DNA from: Rhodothermia bacterium
GTDB taxonomy: Bacteria > Bacteroidota > Rhodothermia > Rhodothermales > JABDKH01
Assembly (NCBI GenBank): GCA_018679295.1
Contig: JAHHLP010000466.1
Location: forward strand, 1-5,717
DNA: 5,717 bases
Direction: 5' to 3'
The position numbers and the translations under genes were made by a program. Position 1 is the stretch's first letter, and each line of letters starts with the position of its first letter. The notes under the pieces are model-generated. The model ran no database searches and had not been told where the DNA came from. It saw only the letters and a list, made by a program, of their open reading frames with translations. Of this stretch, positions 5,678 to 5,717 are shown piece by piece.

Positions 5678-5717
5678 CGACAAGTCATCTGCGACCGGAA
5701 CGACAAGTCATCCGGCC
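5674..5717 (+). CDS. Start of a fourth operon gene, cut by the window edge
   Basis: A GTG start overlaps the isomerase stop codon in the GTGA arrangement (4-nt overlap), the mark of translational coupling. The frame is open for all 14 codons visible, giving M-T-T-S-H-L-R-P-E-R-Q-V-I-R. This is too short to name a family. In comparable clusters the next gene is often a transporter, a ThuA-like protein or another oxidoreductase, but nothing here tells which. Confidence 0.6.
   Translation, partial: MTTSHLRPERQVIR
5677..5712 (+). repeat. Short direct repeat at the start of the fourth gene
   Basis: ACGACAAGTCATC occurs at 5677-5689 and again at 5700-5712, a 13-base perfect direct repeat with a 23-base period. 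Because 23 is not a multiple of three, the copies are read in different frames, so the repeat is not a protein repeat. Whether more copies follow is hidden by the window edge. Confidence 0.5.

Noticed and set aside
4937..5683. Open frame of 248 residues on the minus strand
   Set aside because: It lies opposite the TIM-barrel gene with its metal-ligand motifs. The composition is typical of antisense frames and no family is recognisable.
1..5717. CRISPR arrays, tRNA or rRNA genes, insertion sequences, toxin-antitoxin or phage genes
   Set aside because: None seen. There are no regularly spaced repeats, transposase motifs, tRNA-like folds or rRNA segments on either strand.

Overview
The window looks like a chromosome fragment from a moderately GC-rich member of the FCB group. 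A Rhodothermota/Balneolota-type bacterium fits best. The main evidence is the leftmost gene, on the minus strand. It encodes a secreted protein with a Sec signal peptide, an 'LPVELSEFDA…' linker of the kind common in Rhodothermales exoproteins, and a C-terminal type IX secretion (Por) sorting domain starting at 'YPNPFNPST'. Taxonomy is inferred from protein style only; there is no rRNA or marker gene here.

Layout. Positions 1-239 are non-coding. They hold a good rho-independent terminator for the minus-strand exoprotein gene and a plus-strand sigma70-like promoter (TTGACA-N17-TATGAC) flanked and interrupted by palindromes. Positions 240-1457 (minus) encode the T9SS exoprotein. Its probable promoter lies about 150 nt upstream of the start. 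Positions 1644-1997 (minus) hold a doubtful 117-residue hypothetical ORF. Positions 1998-2241 are an intergenic stretch without a convincing element, presumably containing the promoter of the rightward operon. From 2242 to the right edge there is a plus-strand operon: two divergent Gfo/Idh/MocA oxidoreductases (2242-3321 and 3415-4590), a TIM-barrel sugar-phosphate isomerase/epimerase-like protein (4667-5677), and the first 14 codons of a fourth gene. That gene starts with GTG at 5674, overlaps the preceding stop by 4 nt and has an almost perfect Shine-Dalgarno sequence.

How the genes may work together. Two NAD(P)-dependent Gfo/Idh dehydrogenases next to an AP-endonuclease-2-like TIM-barrel enzyme is the gene set seen in 3-keto-sugar pathways (E. 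coli ycjQ/ycjR/ycjS, the levoglucosan cluster lgdA/lgdB/lgdC, and related keto-glycoside routes) and in inositol catabolism. The likely scheme is oxidation of a sugar or glycoside to a keto-sugar, then metal-dependent isomerisation, epimerisation or elimination, then reduction by the second dehydrogenase. The substrate cannot be read from the sequence. The oddest detail is that the first dehydrogenase has a catalytic helix motif one residue shorter than the family norm (D177-L-L-H180 instead of D-x-G-x-H).
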